Below, piece after piece: positions 6,596 to 14,536 of a stretch of 64,000 nucleotides of DNA (position 1 is the first letter of the stretch; each line of letters starts with the position of its first letter). The stretch is from contig NZ_AULK01000001.1 of NCBI RefSeq assembly GCF_000419445.1, positions 806,001 to 870,000 on the forward strand, written 5' to 3'. Source of the stretch: Gryllotalpicola ginsengisoli DSM 22003. GTDB lineage: Bacteria > Actinomycetota > Actinomycetes > Actinomycetales > Microbacteriaceae. A program made the position numbers and the translations under genes. The notes below the pieces were generated by a model. That model saw nothing but the letters and a program-made list of their open reading frames with translations. It was not told where the DNA came from and ran no database searches.

Positions 6596-7725
6596 CCGAT
6601 CTCGCCGCCGAGGTCTCGCGGGCGCTCGCGGGCGTCCTCGACCCCGAGATCCGCCGCCCCATCACCGAGCTCGACATGGTCTCGGGAGTCGAGGTCGACG
6701 CGGGCGGGCACGCCCGGGTGGGCATCAAGCTGACGATCATCGGATGCCCCGCCGCCGAGCGCATCGAATCCGAGGTGCGCCGGGCCGCCGCATCCGTGGC
6801 CGGCGTCGCCAGGGTCGACGTGGCCGTCGACGTGATGTCGCCCGCCGAGCGCGCGGCGCTGACCGAGCGGCTGCGGGGGGGGAAGGCGCGGGCGATGCCA
6901 TTCGGCCCCGATTCCCTCACTCGGGTCTACGCGGTGACGTCGGGCAAGGGCGGCGTCGGCAAGTCGACGCTCACGGCGAACCTCGCGGTGGCACTCGCGG
7001 CCCGCGGCCTGCGGGTCGGGCTCGTCGACGCCGACGTGCACGGCTTTTCCATCCCCGGGCTGCTGGGGCTCGTGCGCGACGGCGTCGCGGCGCGGCCGAC
7101 CCGGGTCGACCAGCTGATCCTGCCGCCGGTCGCGCACGGGGTGAAGGTCATCTCGATCGGCATGTTCCTCGACCCCGAGCGCGGCCAGGGGCAGTCGTCG
7201 GCGGTCGCCTGGCGCGGGCCGATGCTGCACCGCACGATCCAGCAGTTCCTCACCGACGTGTACTTCGGCGACCTCGACGTGCTGCTGCTGGATCTGCCGC
7301 CCGGCACCGGCGACGTGGCGATCTCCGTCGGCCAGCTGCTGCCGAACGCCGAGGTGCTGGTGGTCACCACCCCGCAGCCGGCGGCGGCCGACGTGGCGGT
7401 GCGCTCCGGCACCGTCGCGGCGCAGACCGGGCAGAAGGTGTACGGGGTGATCGAGAACATGGCCGGACTGCCGCAGCCGGACGGCTCGGTGCTCGAGCTG
7501 TTCGGCTCGGGCGGCGGCGCCGCCGTCGCCTCGCGGCTCGGGGTGCCGCTGCTCGGCTCGGTGCCGCTGTCGGTCGCGCTGCGCGCCGGGGGCGACGCCG
7601 GGGCGCCGATCGTGCTGGCCGACCCCGCCGACCCGGCCGCCGCGGTCATCGCGCGCATCGCCGAGGGCCTCGCGACCCGGCCGAGGGGCCTGGCGGGACG
7701 GAAGCTGGGCGTCGCCCCGGCCTGA
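6592..7725 (+). CDS. mrp: Mrp/NBP35-family P-loop ATPase, iron-sulfur cluster carrier type
   Basis: This 377-residue protein has a MIP18/DUF59-like N-terminal domain (about 1-90) and a deviant Walker A nucleotide-binding domain starting at SGKGGVGKST (about residue 117). DLPPGTGD is the family Walker B/switch region. Related ApbC/Mrp proteins carry and transfer [4Fe-4S] clusters. The CxxC pair that bridges the cluster in many homologs is absent: the stretch after VIENMAGL has no cysteine, as I recall for other actinobacterial Mrp proteins. Cluster binding is therefore not assured. The TTG start overlaps the DUF1003 stop by 4 bases, which implies translational coupling. It converges with tatB. 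Confidence 0.88.
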   Translation: MTDLAAEVSRALAGVLDPEIRRPITELDMVSGVEVDAGGHARVGIKLTIIGCPAAERIESEVRRAAASVAGVARVDVAVDVMSPAERAALTERLRGGKARAMPFGPDSLTRVYAVTSGKGGVGKSTLTANLAVALAARGLRVGLVDADVHGFSIPGLLGLVRDGVAARPTRVDQLILPPVAHGVKVISIGMFLDPERGQGQSSAVAWRGPMLHRTIQQFLTDVYFGDLDVLLLDLPPGTGDVAISVGQLLPNAEVLVVTTPQPAAADVAVRSGTVAAQTGQKVYGVIENMAGLPQPDGSVLELFGSGGGAAVASRLGVPLLGSVPLSVALRAGGDAGAPIVLADPADPAAAVIARIAEGLATRPRGLAGRKLGVAPA

Positions 7726-7740
7726 GGCGACGCGCGCCCG

Positions 7741-8142
7741 CTAGGTGGCCTCGGAGTCGAAGGGCGGCCGCTCTCCATCGGTCAGTCGCGCCGGCGCCGG
7801 CTTGGTCGCCACCGACGACAGCCCGACCACGGTCGCCGCCTCGCCCGCCGCCTCGGCCGTCGACGCCGAGGGGGCGCTCACGACCGGCTCGGAGTCGTCG
7901 TCGAGCAGTGCGTCGCGGATGATACGGCGGGGGTCGTACTGACGCGGGTCGAGCTTCTTCCAGTCGATCTCGTCGAAGACCTCTGCGCCCATCTCGTCGC
8001 GCATGCGCTCGCGGGCGTTGTCAGCGTAGCTGCGCAGATTGCGCACCAGCACGCCGAGCTTCTCGGCGTACAGGGGGAGGCGCTGCGGACCCAGCAACAT
8101 CGCTGCAATCGCGGCCAGCACCAGCCACTTCTCGAAGCTCAC
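7741..8142 (-). CDS. tatB: Sec-independent translocase subunit TatB
   Basis: This 133-residue protein has the TatA/B architecture: a short N-terminal membrane helix (about residues 5-20), the LGPQRLP hinge, an amphipathic helix (about 25-55) and a variable tail. The WKKLDPRQYDPRRIIRDAL stretch is characteristic of actinobacterial TatB. With TatA and TatC it exports folded proteins carrying twin-arginine signals; EfeB encoded at 20951 is a likely client. In mycobacteria tatB lies beside sigE and its anti-sigma factor, which are missing here although the flanking methyltransferase and mrp genes remain. The GTG start is supported by a TACGCT hexamer 6 bases upstream. Confidence 0.9.
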   Translation of the reverse strand: MSFEKWLVLAAIAAMLLGPQRLPLYAEKLGVLVRNLRSYADNARERMRDEMGAEVFDEIDWKKLDPRQYDPRRIIRDALLDDDSEPVVSAPSASTAEAAGEAATVVGLSSVATKPAPARLTDGERPPFDSEAT

Positions 8143-8154
8143 GCGTACAGCGTA
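8143..8154 (-). promoter_or_regulatory. Leaderless -10 element of tatB
   Basis: TACGCT (8149-8154, minus strand) ends 6 bases before the GTG at 8142. Confidence 0.5.
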
Positions 8155-8200
8155 ATGCCCGCGTACCGTGAGCCTGCCCGGCCCGAGGGCGGGGTTTCAG

Positions 8201-8206
8201 TATCCT
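8201..8206 (+). promoter_or_regulatory. -10 element of the O-methyltransferase gene
   Basis: TATCCT here would start transcription at about 8213. The message would then be leaderless from TTG 8214, or have a 19-base leader with a GAGAAG ribosome site before GTG 8232. Confidence 0.5.
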
Positions 8207-8231
8207 GAAGGCCTTGAGCGAGAAGAGGACC

Positions 8232-8864
8232 GTGTCAGACAACGACATCAACTGGAAGTTCGCGAACGACGTCGTGGTCGAGGACGATGTCATCGCGCGC
8301 GCACGGCAGCATTCGCTGGAGCTCGGGGTCACTCCGATCCCTCCCGCGGTCGGCGCCCAGGCATCCGTCATCGTCGCCGCCACCGGCGCGAACAAGATCA
8401 TCGAGGTCGGCACCGGCCTCGGCGTCTCGGGCCTCTGGTTGCTCAAGGGCGGGGAGGACGCGGAGCTCACCTCGATCGACACCGAGGTCGACCACCAGCA
8501 GCACGCCCGGCAGTTCTTCGCCGAGGCCGGCATCGCCCCGGCCCGGGTGCGCCTCATCGGCGGCCGCGCGCGCGACGTGCTGCCGCGCATGAACGAGAAC
8601 GCCTACGACATCGTCTTCATCGACGCCGATCCCGGCTCCGTGATCGAGTACGTCGAGCACGGGCTGCGCCTCGCCCGGCCCGGCGGCACCGTGCTCGTCG
8701 CGCACGCCCTGTGGGGCGGCAAGGTGGGCAACCCGGCCAACCGCGACGACGTGGCGACCGGCTTCCGCACCCTGATCACCGAGATCTCCGGCTCGAGCGC
8801 CGTGGTGAGCGCGCTGTCCATCGTCGGCGACGGACTGTTCCAGATCACCAAGCTCACCGCCTGA
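8232..8864 (+). CDS. SAM-dependent O-methyltransferase (class I)
   Basis: The protein has 210 residues from GTG 8232. An in-frame TTG at 8214 would add six residues. I chose 8232 because GAGAAG lies 6 bases upstream. The Rossmann fold shows the SAM glycine loop IIEVGTGLGVSGLWLL (about residue 60), the acidic ribose ligand region SIDTEVDHQ and a motif FIDADPG of the catechol-type metal-dependent O-methyltransferase family (Methyltransf_3). The acceptor is unknown; mycobacterial relatives sit next to sigE. It diverges from tatB with under 100 bp between them. It converges with the DUF3117 gene, from which it is separated by a strong hairpin. Confidence 0.85.
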   Translation: MSDNDINWKFANDVVVEDDVIARARQHSLELGVTPIPPAVGAQASVIVAATGANKIIEVGTGLGVSGLWLLKGGEDAELTSIDTEVDHQQHARQFFAEAGIAPARVRLIGGRARDVLPRMNENAYDIVFIDADPGSVIEYVEHGLRLARPGGTVLVAHALWGGKVGNPANRDDVATGFRTLITEISGSSAVVSALSIVGDGLFQITKLTA

Positions 8865-8898
8865 GCCGCGCGCCTTCGCCGACGGCCCCCGGACATGC

Positions 8899-8930
8899 CG
8901 GTGGGCCGCCCCATCCGGGACGGCCCACCG
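8899..8930. terminator. Bidirectional terminator hairpin
   Basis: CGGTGGGCCG (8899-8908) pairs perfectly with CGGCCCACCG (8921-8930) around a 12-base loop. It lies midway between the convergent methyltransferase and DUF3117 genes. Confidence 0.75.
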
Positions 8931-8941
8931 AGAAGCGAATG

Positions 8942-9112
8942 TCAGCTGCCGATGGCAGCAGCCAGCGCGTCGTGAAGCTCCTTGGCCTCGTCGTCGTTGA
9001 CGGACACGACCAGACGGCCGCCGCCTTCCAGAGGAACGCGCACGATGATGAGTCGCCCCTCCTTCACAGCCTCCATGGGTCCGTCTCCGGTTCTCGGCTT
9101 CATGGCCGCCAT
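8942..9112 (-). CDS. Small DUF3117 protein
   Basis: This 56-residue open frame encodes the conserved actinobacterial DUF3117 protein. It begins MAAMKPRTGDGPMEA and contains VKEGRLIIVRVPLEGGGR and a C-terminal helix ending AAAIGS. It is soluble, with no cysteine and no signal. Function is unknown, but the family is found with near-invariant sequence across actinobacteria, which argues for an essential small role. A strong ribosome-binding site (GGGGAG) lies 6 bases before the ATG at 9112. It appears to be monocistronic and ends at a bidirectional terminator. Confidence 0.9.
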   Translation of the reverse strand: MAAMKPRTGDGPMEAVKEGRLIIVRVPLEGGGRLVVSVNDDEAKELHDALAAAIGS

Positions 9113-9176
9113 GTAGCTCCCCTTTCGTGGTTTCTCTCATTATCCCGCACGGTCAGGGGGGTCGCGAAATCACCCG

Positions 9177-10409
9177 TCACGGGGGTGACCAGTCGTAGTC
9201 GCCGATCGTCCAGCACAGCAGCAGCCAGCCGAGCTGGGCGGCGATCGACGCCACGACCATGCCCACCCGGTACCACCGGGAGCGGGGCTGGGCGAGGATG
9301 CCGAGCATCGGGAACAGCGGGAACAGGATGCGGAAGGTGCTCGACTGCGGGAAGAACACGGCGAGCACGTACAGCGCGTACGACGCCGACCACAGCCGGA
9401 GGTCGACGCCCAGGCGCCTGGCGGCGGGCGAGAGCAGCAGCAGCGCGAACAGCGCGACGAGCGCGGCGAGCGCCACGTAGCCGACCCAGGCGGGCAGGCC
9501 GAGCCAGAGCGTGAACCACCACTTCGCCCCGTCGATCCACGACGCGAACGGCACGAGCCCGCCCCAGCCCGTGTACGCCGCCCGCCAGGACAGCTCGGTC
9601 GCGGTGTACGCGTCGGGCACGCCGGTGACGCGGGCGGCGATGAGCGGCCAGGCGACTCCCGAGACCAGGGCGACGAGCACGGCGACGACGGATGCCACCA
9701 GCTGCGGCATCCGATACTCGTCGCCCCTGCGCCACCTCGCCCACAACCGCCAGAGCACGTGCAGGCCCAGGGTCAGCGCGACGGCCAGACCGCTCGGGCG
9801 GGTGAACGCGGCGACGACGATGACCGGCAGCATGAGCCAGTAGCGCCGACGCAGCAGCAGGTAGAGGATCAGCGCGAGGAGGAAGCCGTACATCGCCTCC
9901 GCATAGGCGACCTGGAACAGCGCGGCGACCGGGGCGACGCTGAACAGCACCGTCGCGTACATCGCGGTCGACGGCCTCAGCCGCAATCGCATCAACTTGT
10001 AGAAGACGAGCGTCGCCCCCCACGCGCACAGCAGCGACACGATCACGGCGGACTGCTCCCACGGCAGGCGGGTGAGCAGCATCATCCCCTTGACGACGTA
10101 CGGGTAGCCGGGCAGGAACGCCCACGCGTTCTGCTGCACGTGCCCGGCGGTGTCATACGGCAGCGTGACCGGGTAGTTGCCGAAGGGCAGCGCGCGCGAG
10201 TAGGCGGAGGCGATGATCTGGTACCAGCGGCCGTCCCAGATGTTCGCGAAGGCGAAGTAGCCGGGGTGCGCTGCGGTCCACGCGTTGCGGCCCTCGATGG
10301 CGGCCATCCATAGCAGCAGGGCCGTGTCGATGGTGCGGCCGCCCGCGAAGACGGCCGTCACCCGCGCCCACCACGGCAGGCGGCGCCAGAAGCCGATCAG
10401 GCCAGCCAC
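9177..10409 (-). CDS. GT-C type mannosyltransferase-like integral membrane protein (PIG-V-like)
   Basis: This 410-residue protein is almost entirely hydrophobic, with roughly ten membrane helices. The first extracytoplasmic loop holds FANIWDGRWYQIIA, an Asp-containing motif typical of lipid-sugar-dependent GT-C transferases related to PIG-V. A role in adding mannose from polyprenyl phosphate to a cell-wall glycolipid or protein is inferred. The frame stays open far upstream inside dapE, but the conserved N-terminus starts at VAGLIGFWRR. I therefore place the start at GTG 10409, overlapping the end of dapE by 13 bases and implying co-translation. The C-terminus is a basic/aromatic tail ending at 9177. 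Confidence 0.75.
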   Translation of the reverse strand: MAGLIGFWRRLPWWARVTAVFAGGRTIDTALLLWMAAIEGRNAWTAAHPGYFAFANIWDGRWYQIIASAYSRALPFGNYPVTLPYDTAGHVQQNAWAFLPGYPYVVKGMMLLTRLPWEQSAVIVSLLCAWGATLVFYKLMRLRLRPSTAMYATVLFSVAPVAALFQVAYAEAMYGFLLALILYLLLRRRYWLMLPVIVVAAFTRPSGLAVALTLGLHVLWRLWARWRRGDEYRMPQLVASVVAVLVALVSGVAWPLIAARVTGVPDAYTATELSWRAAYTGWGGLVPFASWIDGAKWWFTLWLGLPAWVGYVALAALVALFALLLLSPAARRLGVDLRLWSASYALYVLAVFFPQSSTFRILFPLFPMLGILAQPRSRWYRVGMVVASIAAQLGWLLLCWTIGDYDWSPP

Positions 10410-11467
10410 GTGCGCAGCGCGCTCTCGCACGCGGTGATCTGCGCGAGCGGCACCCGCTCGTCGTCGGTGTGCGCGAGGCCCGGGTCGCCCGGCCCGAAGT
10501 TCACCGCGGGGATGCCGAGGGCGCTGAAGCGCGCGACGTCCGTCCACCCGTACTTCGGCTTCGCCTCGGCGCCGACGGCGGCGACGAACTGCCGGGCGAG
10601 CGGGTCGTCGAGGCCCGGGCGGGCGCCGGGCGCCACGTCGACCACGCGCACCTCGCCGAGCGGTTCGAACAGGGCGCGCATCTTGGCCTCGGCCTGCTCG
10701 CCGGACGACGACGGGGCGAAGCGGTAGTTGACGTGCACCACGCACTCGTCGGGGATGACGTTGCCCGCCACTCCCCCGCCGATCAGCACGGCGTTGAGGC
10801 TCTCGCGGTACGCGAGCCCCTCCACCTCGACCGTCTCCGGCTCGTAGGCGGCGAGCAGTTCCAGAACGGGCGCCGCCTGGTGGATCGCGTTCTCGCCGAG
10901 CCAGGCGCGGGCGCTGTGCGCGCGCCGCCCGCGGGTGACCACGTCGAAGCGCATGGTGCCGTTGCATCCGCCCTCGACGGCGCCGTCGGACGGCTCGCCG
11001 AGGATCGCGAAGTCGCCGGAGAGCAGCTCGGGCCGGGTGCGCGCGAGGCGGGCGAGACCGTTCAGGTCGCTCGTGACCTCCTCGTGGTCGTACCAGAGCC
11101 AGGTGATGTCGACGGCCGGGTCGGCGAGCTCGGCGGCGAGCTTCAGCTGCACCGCGACGCCGGCCTTCATGTCGACCGTGCCGCGGCCCCACAGGTAGTC
11201 GACCCCGGCCTCGGTCTCGAAGCGCGACGGCAGGTTCCGGTTCACCGGGACGGTGTCGATGTGGCCGGCGATCACGACGCGGCGGGCACGGCCGAGGTCG
11301 GTGCGGGCGACGACGAGGTCCGCGTCGCGGGTGACCTCGAGGTGGGGCATCCGTCGCATCGCCTGCTCGATCTCGTCGGCGATCCGGCGTTCATCGCCGC
11401 TCACCGACTCGATGTCCACGAGTTGGCGGGTCAGGTCGATCGAGGACGCGGAGAGGTCGAGAGGCAC
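10397..11467 (-). CDS. dapE: Succinyl-diaminopimelate desuccinylase
   Basis: This 356-residue M20-family zinc hydrolase removes succinate from N-succinyl-LL-DAP to give LL-diaminopimelate for lysine and peptidoglycan. The two-metal site is visible: His in AGHIDTVPV (about 71), Asp in GRGTVDMKAG, Glu pair in DHEEVTSDL, Glu in GEPSDG and a late His in GLAHTDDE. It is the usual length for the actinobacterial form. It diverges from dapD with only 17 bp between the two start codons, and dapC lies 5 kb downstream, so three pathway steps sit close together. The GTG start is preceded at 6 bases by TACCCT, implying a leaderless mRNA. Confidence 0.95.
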   Translation of the reverse strand: MPLDLSASSIDLTRQLVDIESVSGDERRIADEIEQAMRRMPHLEVTRDADLVVARTDLGRARRVVIAGHIDTVPVNRNLPSRFETEAGVDYLWGRGTVDMKAGVAVQLKLAAELADPAVDITWLWYDHEEVTSDLNGLARLARTRPELLSGDFAILGEPSDGAVEGGCNGTMRFDVVTRGRRAHSARAWLGENAIHQAAPVLELLAAYEPETVEVEGLAYRESLNAVLIGGGVAGNVIPDECVVHVNYRFAPSSSGEQAEAKMRALFEPLGEVRVVDVAPGARPGLDDPLARQFVAAVGAEAKPKYGWTDVARFSALGIPAVNFGPGDPGLAHTDDERVPLAQITACESALRTWLA

Positions 11468-11484
11468 TGTCCTAGGGTACTGAT
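11468..11484. promoter_or_regulatory. Symmetric bidirectional leaderless promoter of dapD and dapE
   Basis: The 17-bp gap holds TAGGGT on the plus strand (11473-11478) and TACCCT on the minus strand (11479-11474). Each ends exactly 6 bases before its start codon. The two -10 elements overlap by five positions, and the predicted start sites are 18 bp apart. Confidence 0.65.
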
Positions 11485-12423
11485 ATGCCCCGCCTCGCCT
11501 CCGGCCTCGGCCTCGCCACCGTCTCGAACTCCGGAACCGTGCTGGACACCTGGTTCCCCGCTCCCGGCCTCGGCCCGCTGCCCGAGGGGGCGGCGCTCGC
11601 GCCCGAGCACACCGCGCTGGCCGGGCCCGACGAACGGCGGGCGGTGCACGTGGACGAGGTGCGGGTCGAGGTCGACCTCGACGAGCCCATCGGCTCGACC
11701 TCCGACGCGTACCTGCGCCTGCACCTGCTCTCGCACCTCGTCGTGGCCCCGAACACGGTGAACCTCGACGGCATCTTCGCCCACCTGCCGATCGTCGCGT
11801 TCACGAACGCGGGCCCGGTCGCCGTCGACGACTACGAGCGGATGCTTCCCGCGTTGCGCCGCGCGGGCATCCAGGCCTACGCGATCGACAAGTTCCCCCG
11901 CCTGCTGGACTATGTGGCGCCCGAACGGGTGCGCATCGCCGACGCCTCCAGGGTGCGGCTCGGCGCGCACCTCTCCCCCGGCACGACGGTCATGCATGAG
12001 GGGTTCGTGAACTACAACGCCGGAACGCTCGGCTCGTCGATGATCGAGGGCCGCGTGTCGCAGGGGGTCGTCGTGCACGACGGAGCCGACATCGGCGGCG
12101 GCGCATCGATCATGGGCACCCTGTCGGGCGGCGGCACGCAGCGCATCGAGATCGGCGCCCGGGCGCTGCTCGGGGCGAACGCCGGCGTCGGCATCTCGCT
12201 CGGCGAGGACTCGGTGGTCGAGGCCGGCCTGTACGTCACCGCCGGCACGAAGGTCACCCTGGTCGGGCAGCGCGACGAGAACGGCGAGCCGGTGACCGTG
12301 AAGGCGCTCGAACTCTCCGGAGTGCCGAAGCTGCTGTTCCGCCGCAACTCGGTCAGCGGCGCGGTCGAGGCCGTGCAGCGGGCCGGCGCCGGCATCGAAC
12401 TGAACGCGGCGCTGCACGCCTGA
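11485..12423 (+). CDS. dapD: Tetrahydrodipicolinate N-succinyltransferase
   Basis: This 312-residue enzyme transfers succinyl from succinyl-CoA to tetrahydrodipicolinate, committing the pathway to the succinylase branch of DAP synthesis. The middle third (about 150-260) is a left-handed parallel beta-helix with hexapeptide repeats, around VRIADASRVRLGAHLSPG and GGGASIMGTLSGGG. The N-terminal helical domain is of the actinobacterial DapD type, longer than the E. coli form. The ATG is fixed by a TAGGGT hexamer 6 bases upstream, so the mRNA is probably leaderless. It ends 17 bp from the convergent alcohol dehydrogenase gene with no obvious hairpin between them. Confidence 0.95.
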   Translation: MPRLASGLGLATVSNSGTVLDTWFPAPGLGPLPEGAALAPEHTALAGPDERRAVHVDEVRVEVDLDEPIGSTSDAYLRLHLLSHLVVAPNTVNLDGIFAHLPIVAFTNAGPVAVDDYERMLPALRRAGIQAYAIDKFPRLLDYVAPERVRIADASRVRLGAHLSPGTTVMHEGFVNYNAGTLGSSMIEGRVSQGVVVHDGADIGGGASIMGTLSGGGTQRIEIGARALLGANAGVGISLGEDSVVEAGLYVTAGTKVTLVGQRDENGEPVTVKALELSGVPKLLFRRNSVSGAVEAVQRAGAGIELNAALHA

Positions 12424-12440
12424 GGGGGGCGCGGCCCGGC

Positions 12441-13517
12441 TCAGGCTTCCGCGTACGCCGGACGGTAGCCGGCGTCACGCGGCAGTGCGCCGCCGACTTC
12501 GAGCACGACCCGGCCGAGGATCTTCCCGGCGCGCATCTCGTCGAAGACCGCATTGACGTCGTCGAACGGATGCGTCGTCACCGTCGCCCGCACCTTGCCG
12601 CGTCCGGCGAAGTCGAGCGCCTCCGCCAGGTCGGCGCGCGTGCCGACGATCGAGCCGCGGATGGTGATGCCGTTCAGCACGGTGTCGAAGATGCTCACCG
12701 GGAAGGTGCCCGACGGCAGGCCGACGAGCGACACCGTGCCGCCCCGCCGCACCATGCCCACCGCCTGGGTGAAAGCCTGCTCGCTGGGCGCGGTGACCAG
12801 CACCCCGTGGGTGCCGCCGACCTCGGCCTGCACATAGGCCGCGGCATCCGTCGTCGTCGCGTCGACGGTGAGCGCGGCGCCGAGCTCGCGGGCGAGCGCG
12901 AGCTTGTCGTCGGCCACGTCGACGGCGACCACGTTGAGACCCATCGCGACCGCGTACTGCACGGCGAGGTGGCCGAGGCCGCCGATGCCCGAGATGGTCA
13001 CCCACTGCCCCGGGCGCGCCTCGGTGGTCTTGAGGCCCTTGTACACCGTGACGCCGGCGCACAGGATCGGAGCCGCCTCAGCCGGGTCGAGCGACTCGGG
13101 AATCCGCGCGGCGTAGCGGGAGTCGACGATCATGTACTCCTGGAAGCTGCCGTCGACGGAGTAGCCACCGTTGCGCTGCCTGCGGCACAGGGTCTCACGG
13201 CCGCTGACGCAGAACTCGCACTCGCCGCAGGCGCTCCACAGCCAGGCGTTGCCGACCCGGTCGCCGATGCGCAGCGAGGTGACCTCGTGGCCGACCGCGA
13301 CGACGCGGCCGATGCCCTCGTGGCCGGGAATGAACGGCGGAGTCGGCTTGACGGGCCAGTCTCCGCTGATGGCGTGCAGATCGGTGTGGCAGACGCCGGT
13401 GTACTCGACCCGCACCAGCGCCTCGTGGCCGTGCGGCAGCGGGACGGGGCGTTCGTCGAACTCGAGAGGCTGGCCGAAGGCGCGGGAGACAGCGGCGCGC
13501 ATGCAATCAACTGACAT
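12441..13517 (-). CDS. adhP: Zinc-dependent alcohol dehydrogenase (AdhP-type)
   Basis: This 358-residue protein is a medium-chain dehydrogenase. Catalytic zinc ligands are Cys in GVCHTD and His in PGHEGIG. The structural zinc loop has the four cysteines of CGECEFCVSGRETLC. The NAD-binding fold starts at ISGIGGLGHLAVQYA. It should interconvert ethanol or other primary alcohols and aldehydes with NAD(H) in the cytoplasm. Start choice is uncertain: ATG 13517 (MSVDCMRAAV) is used, while ATG 13502 (MRAAVSRAFG) would trim five residues. Nearby genes do not suggest a pathway partner. A family 2 palindrome lies upstream at 13630. Confidence 0.9.
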   Translation of the reverse strand: MSVDCMRAAVSRAFGQPLEFDERPVPLPHGHEALVRVEYTGVCHTDLHAISGDWPVKPTPPFIPGHEGIGRVVAVGHEVTSLRIGDRVGNAWLWSACGECEFCVSGRETLCRRQRNGGYSVDGSFQEYMIVDSRYAARIPESLDPAEAAPILCAGVTVYKGLKTTEARPGQWVTISGIGGLGHLAVQYAVAMGLNVVAVDVADDKLALARELGAALTVDATTTDAAAYVQAEVGGTHGVLVTAPSEQAFTQAVGMVRRGGTVSLVGLPSGTFPVSIFDTVLNGITIRGSIVGTRADLAEALDFAGRGKVRATVTTHPFDDVNAVFDEMRAGKILGRVVLEVGGALPRDAGYRPAYAEA

Positions 13518-13629
13518 GCCAGCAGCATCGCGCTGCGGCGCCGGGGCGCCCAGGGCCCTTGGTCCTGCAGCCGAGCGGCGCGCGAGGCAGGCCGCCGCGC
13601 GTACCGGAGCACTGCGGCGGAACGCGCCG

Positions 13630-13662
13630 CGGGCGCATCTTTTCGGCGGAAACGTGTGCCCG
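13630..13662. repeat. Dispersed palindrome, family 2 (short form)
   Basis: The arms at 13630-13642 and 13650-13662 flank a 7-base loop, with AAACGTGTGCCCGT in the right half as at 3587. It lies in the 161-bp gap between the adhP and DUF559 genes. Confidence 0.65.
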
Positions 13663-13678
13663 TCCGTGCGGGCACCGC

Positions 13679-14536
13679 TCAGCCCAGGTGAGCCCGCTGC
13701 GCCAGCATCATGGCGATCTCGTCGAGCACGCGCTGCCACCCGTGAAGCACCTCGGCATATCCGTACCGCAGCACGGTGTAGCCCAGGCGCCGCAGGCGAC
13801 GGTCCTGCCAGCGGTCACGGGCGAGCTGTGGATCCTCGCCGTGCTGCTTCCCGTCCAGCTGGATGACCAGGCGGTCGCCGATCAGCAGGTCGACGGGGTG
13901 CCCGTCGATCCGCACCTGCTGTCGGGTCACGATCCCGGCCAGCCATAGACGCACCCTCGCGATGGACTCGACGCCCGAGTCCGCGAGTCCCGTCGTCAGC
14001 GCGACGACCCGCCGAAAACGGCCGCCGTGGACCCGCGCGAGCTGCTGCAGCTCACCGAGCATGATCTTCCCCCTGCGCACCGCGGAGTCGAACACGGCCA
14101 CGGCGTAGTCGAGGGGCTGGCACTTCGCCACGTGCATGAGCAGGTTCGTCATCGATTCCAAAGCCACGAGGTCACCGACGGCGTCGACCGGGTGCCGCGT
14201 CCAGTGCAGCAGCATGTCGGGCGAGGCGCCGTCCGCACCCGCATGAGAGTTCAACACGCGTGGCGCAACGTGGAAGCGGCCGTCATCGACCGCCCACAGG
14301 CCGAGCTTCAACGCCGCCGAGACGCACGCGACCCTCGCGCCCGCGCGCGCAGCACGCAGGAGATCGGGATCGGCGCGGCTGCGGGCGACGACACTCTTTC
14401 CGACGGGTACGAGAGCGCCTGCGGCGATGGCACGGCGCAGCGCCGCGGCCGACATTCCCGCGTCACGGAGCTGCTCGCGCGTCGCGAAGCCGATATTGAT
14501 GTCGAGGATCTGGTCGGGAGACATGCATGGCAGCAT
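13679..14536 (-). CDS. DUF559 endonuclease-like protein with AbiEi-type N-terminal domain
   Basis: This 285-residue protein has a short N-terminal winged-helix-like segment (about 10-60, around FATREQLRDAGMSAAALRRA) seen in AbiEi-type antitoxin regulators. A DUF559 / Vsr-like fold sits near the C-terminus (about 215-275). The acidic and lysine positions of a PD-(D/E)xK nuclease can be matched to DLLIGDRLVIQLDGKQHG. Such fusions are very common and multi-copy in actinobacteria, and their function is unproven. No toxin gene adjoins it, so a toxin-antitoxin role is not supported here. Two start codons (14536 and 14524) are possible. Its GC content looks slightly lower than that of its neighbours. 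Confidence 0.75.
   Translation of the reverse strand: MLPCMSPDQILDINIGFATREQLRDAGMSAAALRRAIAAGALVPVGKSVVARSRADPDLLRAARAGARVACVSAALKLGLWAVDDGRFHVAPRVLNSHAGADGASPDMLLHWTRHPVDAVGDLVALESMTNLLMHVAKCQPLDYAVAVFDSAVRRGKIMLGELQQLARVHGGRFRRVVALTTGLADSGVESIARVRLWLAGIVTRQQVRIDGHPVDLLIGDRLVIQLDGKQHGEDPQLARDRWQDRRLRRLGYTVLRYGYAEVLHGWQRVLDEIAMMLAQRAHLG

Noticed and set aside
13679-14536. Type IV toxin-antitoxin locus (AbiE-like)
   Set aside because: Only the AbiEi-like N-terminal segment is present, fused to a DUF559 fold, with no toxin gene adjacent.
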